This document shows positions 62,033-64,000 of a stretch of 64,000 nt of DNA, in pieces. Below the pieces are notes generated by a model. That model had not been told where the DNA came from. It saw nothing but the letters and a program-made list of their open reading frames with translations, and did not search any database. The DNA is from UBA7887 sp964408735 (lineage in GTDB: Bacteria; Pseudomonadota; Alphaproteobacteria; UBA7887). The translations under genes were made by a program, and so were the position numbers. Each line of letters opens with the position of its first letter. Position 1 is the first letter of the stretch. The stretch spans positions 10,936 to 74,935 of the forward strand of contig CAYPAX010000005.1 of the NCBI GenBank assembly GCA_964408735.1. The letters are read 5' to 3'.

Positions 62033-62405
62033 CATCGATGCCGCCATCGCCCGCGGCGAAGTCGCGGCGCTCGAAGAGGCTCTCGGCCCGGATTTTCCCA
62101 ATCTCGACTGGCCGCCGGGCGGCGGCGATCCGCTGCTCGAATATGTCATCTATCATGGCCCGCTGTCGCTGGTGCGCGCGCTTCTCGAGCGCGGTGCCGA
62201 TGTCAATTATGAGAGCCCCGCTGGCTTTCCCTCGCTGATCGCCGCCTTGTCGGGCGCCCGCGATGACCGGCTGGCAGTGGCGGCGCTGCTGCTAGGGCGT
62301 GGCGCCGACGCCGGTCTGCGCACCCGCATCGACGAATGCGCGACAGCGGCCGAGGAAGCCGAGCTGTTGGGCAAGCGCAAAGCGGTCGCGGCATTGACAG
62401 GCTAG
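62025..62405 (+). CDS. Small ankyrin-repeat protein
   Basis: A 126-residue protein with two to three ankyrin repeats, seen as PLLEYVIYHGPLSLVRALLE followed by RGADVNYESPAGFPSLIAAL and VAALLLGRGADAGLRT. Ankyrin repeats bind protein partners. It closes the TrmH/IalB/rlmN/GNAT run; argG starts 49 nt downstream, probably as a separate unit. No further function inferred. Confidence 0.75.
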   Translation: MADIDAAIARGEVAALEEALGPDFPNLDWPPGGGDPLLEYVIYHGPLSLVRALLERGADVNYESPAGFPSLIAALSGARDDRLAVAALLLGRGADAGLRTRIDECATAAEEAELLGKRKAVAALTG

Positions 62406-62454
62406 GTCGCGCAAGCTATTCGCAGCGCGCATTCACATCTTCCGAGGAATCGCC

Positions 62455-63663
<1,209 letters not shown>

Positions 63664-64000
63664 CAGGCCGGCGACACGCAGGCGCTTTTGGCGGCTGGTG
63701 GCACCGGAGACGATCTCGATATCCCGTTGAGGCACGCCGAGCGTCTTTGCCAGCATCTTGACCAGGGCCCGGTTGGCCTTGCCGCCTTCCGCCACCGCCG
63801 AGACGCGCACGCCGAGCCAGGCGCGACCATCGGCGGTCTCGACGATGCCCTCAATCGAGTCGCGGCCACCGCGGGGCGTCAAGCGCACGGCGATCTCTAC
63901 GCCTCCGTCAGCGGCGCGATAGGGTGTCTCAGGCGTGGCGCACCGCGCTTAGCAGCCCGTTGATTAAGTGGCTTTGCTGATTCTCACTCCCAGACGATGA

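Noticed and set aside
63929..64000. A partial minus-strand frame ending in SAVRHA as the end of a YggT gene
   Set aside because: Only 23 codons are visible and none match a YggT signature; the neighbourhood alone is not enough.

Overview
The window reads as chromosome from a GC-rich alphaproteobacterium, plausibly a Rhodospirillales-like lineage. The taxonomic signs are a CcrM-type GANTC adenine methylase with GANTC sites and a CtrA-like box in its promoter, an ATP synthase F0 operon of the split alphaproteobacterial form (atpI-B-E-F'-F without the F1 genes), the mutY / DUF721-dsbA-smc neighbourhood, and IalB and BCAM0308 family proteins. The rank below class is inference. No rRNA, tRNA, CRISPR array or phage was seen.

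Layout. 1-3063: the 3' part of an IorB-type molybdenum hydroxylase large subunit and two tandem paralogous monoheme cytochromes c, with two strong hairpins between the enzyme and the cytochromes. 3050-7122 (minus): the most unusual locus, an operon of a b6-type cytochrome b, a subunit-IV homologue carrying an extra haem c, octahaem hydroxylamine dehydrogenase (haoA) and haoB. 7307-11176: two exported pentapeptide-repeat proteins, then cupin, Ldh-family dehydrogenase and lactonase-like hydrolase genes. 11173-19693: SDR, flavodoxin, a PaaA/C-like di-iron protein, a DUF2927 zincin, acyl-CoA ligase, oligopeptidase F, an ABC1 kinase and an alpha/beta hydrolase. 20244-22263: PaaG-like isomerase, PaaI-like thioesterase and PhyH-like dioxygenase. 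22851-28251 (minus): a tightly coupled CoA-dependent catabolic operon with an orphan TRAP binding protein, divergent from a gamma-glutamyltransferase. 29952-42335: housekeeping and repair genes (ispE, udg, slt, moaB, rnhB, ccrM, mutY), two minus-strand glycosyltransferases and a 263-bp inverted-repeat element. 42402-49065: dsbA, smc and the F0 operon. 49236-58514: a two-component system beside an EF-hand protein, two DMT exporters, a GGDEF-EAL protein and a methyltransferase. 58519-63888: a quinone oxidoreductase, a TrmH/IalB/rlmN/GNAT/ankyrin overlapping operon, argG and a DUF167 gene.

How it works together. The hao operon encodes a hydroxylamine oxidation chain in which the usual c554/cM552 carriers of ammonia oxidisers are absent and a Rieske-less b6/IV-like membrane module is the obvious electron acceptor. 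The cytochrome b keeps all four haem-b histidines and a Cys at position 35, the residue that carries the extra haem c in b6f complexes. haoA keeps eight CXXCH motifs and a tyrosine near the position of the P460 cross-link. The IorB-type enzyme with its own cytochromes c is convergent with this operon and may share periplasmic electron flow, but that is inference. Two genes (haoB, ispE) lack any ATG/GTG/TTG start that would keep their conserved N-termini, yet have a CTG behind a good Shine-Dalgarno sequence. No gene-free stretch exceeds about 300 bases.
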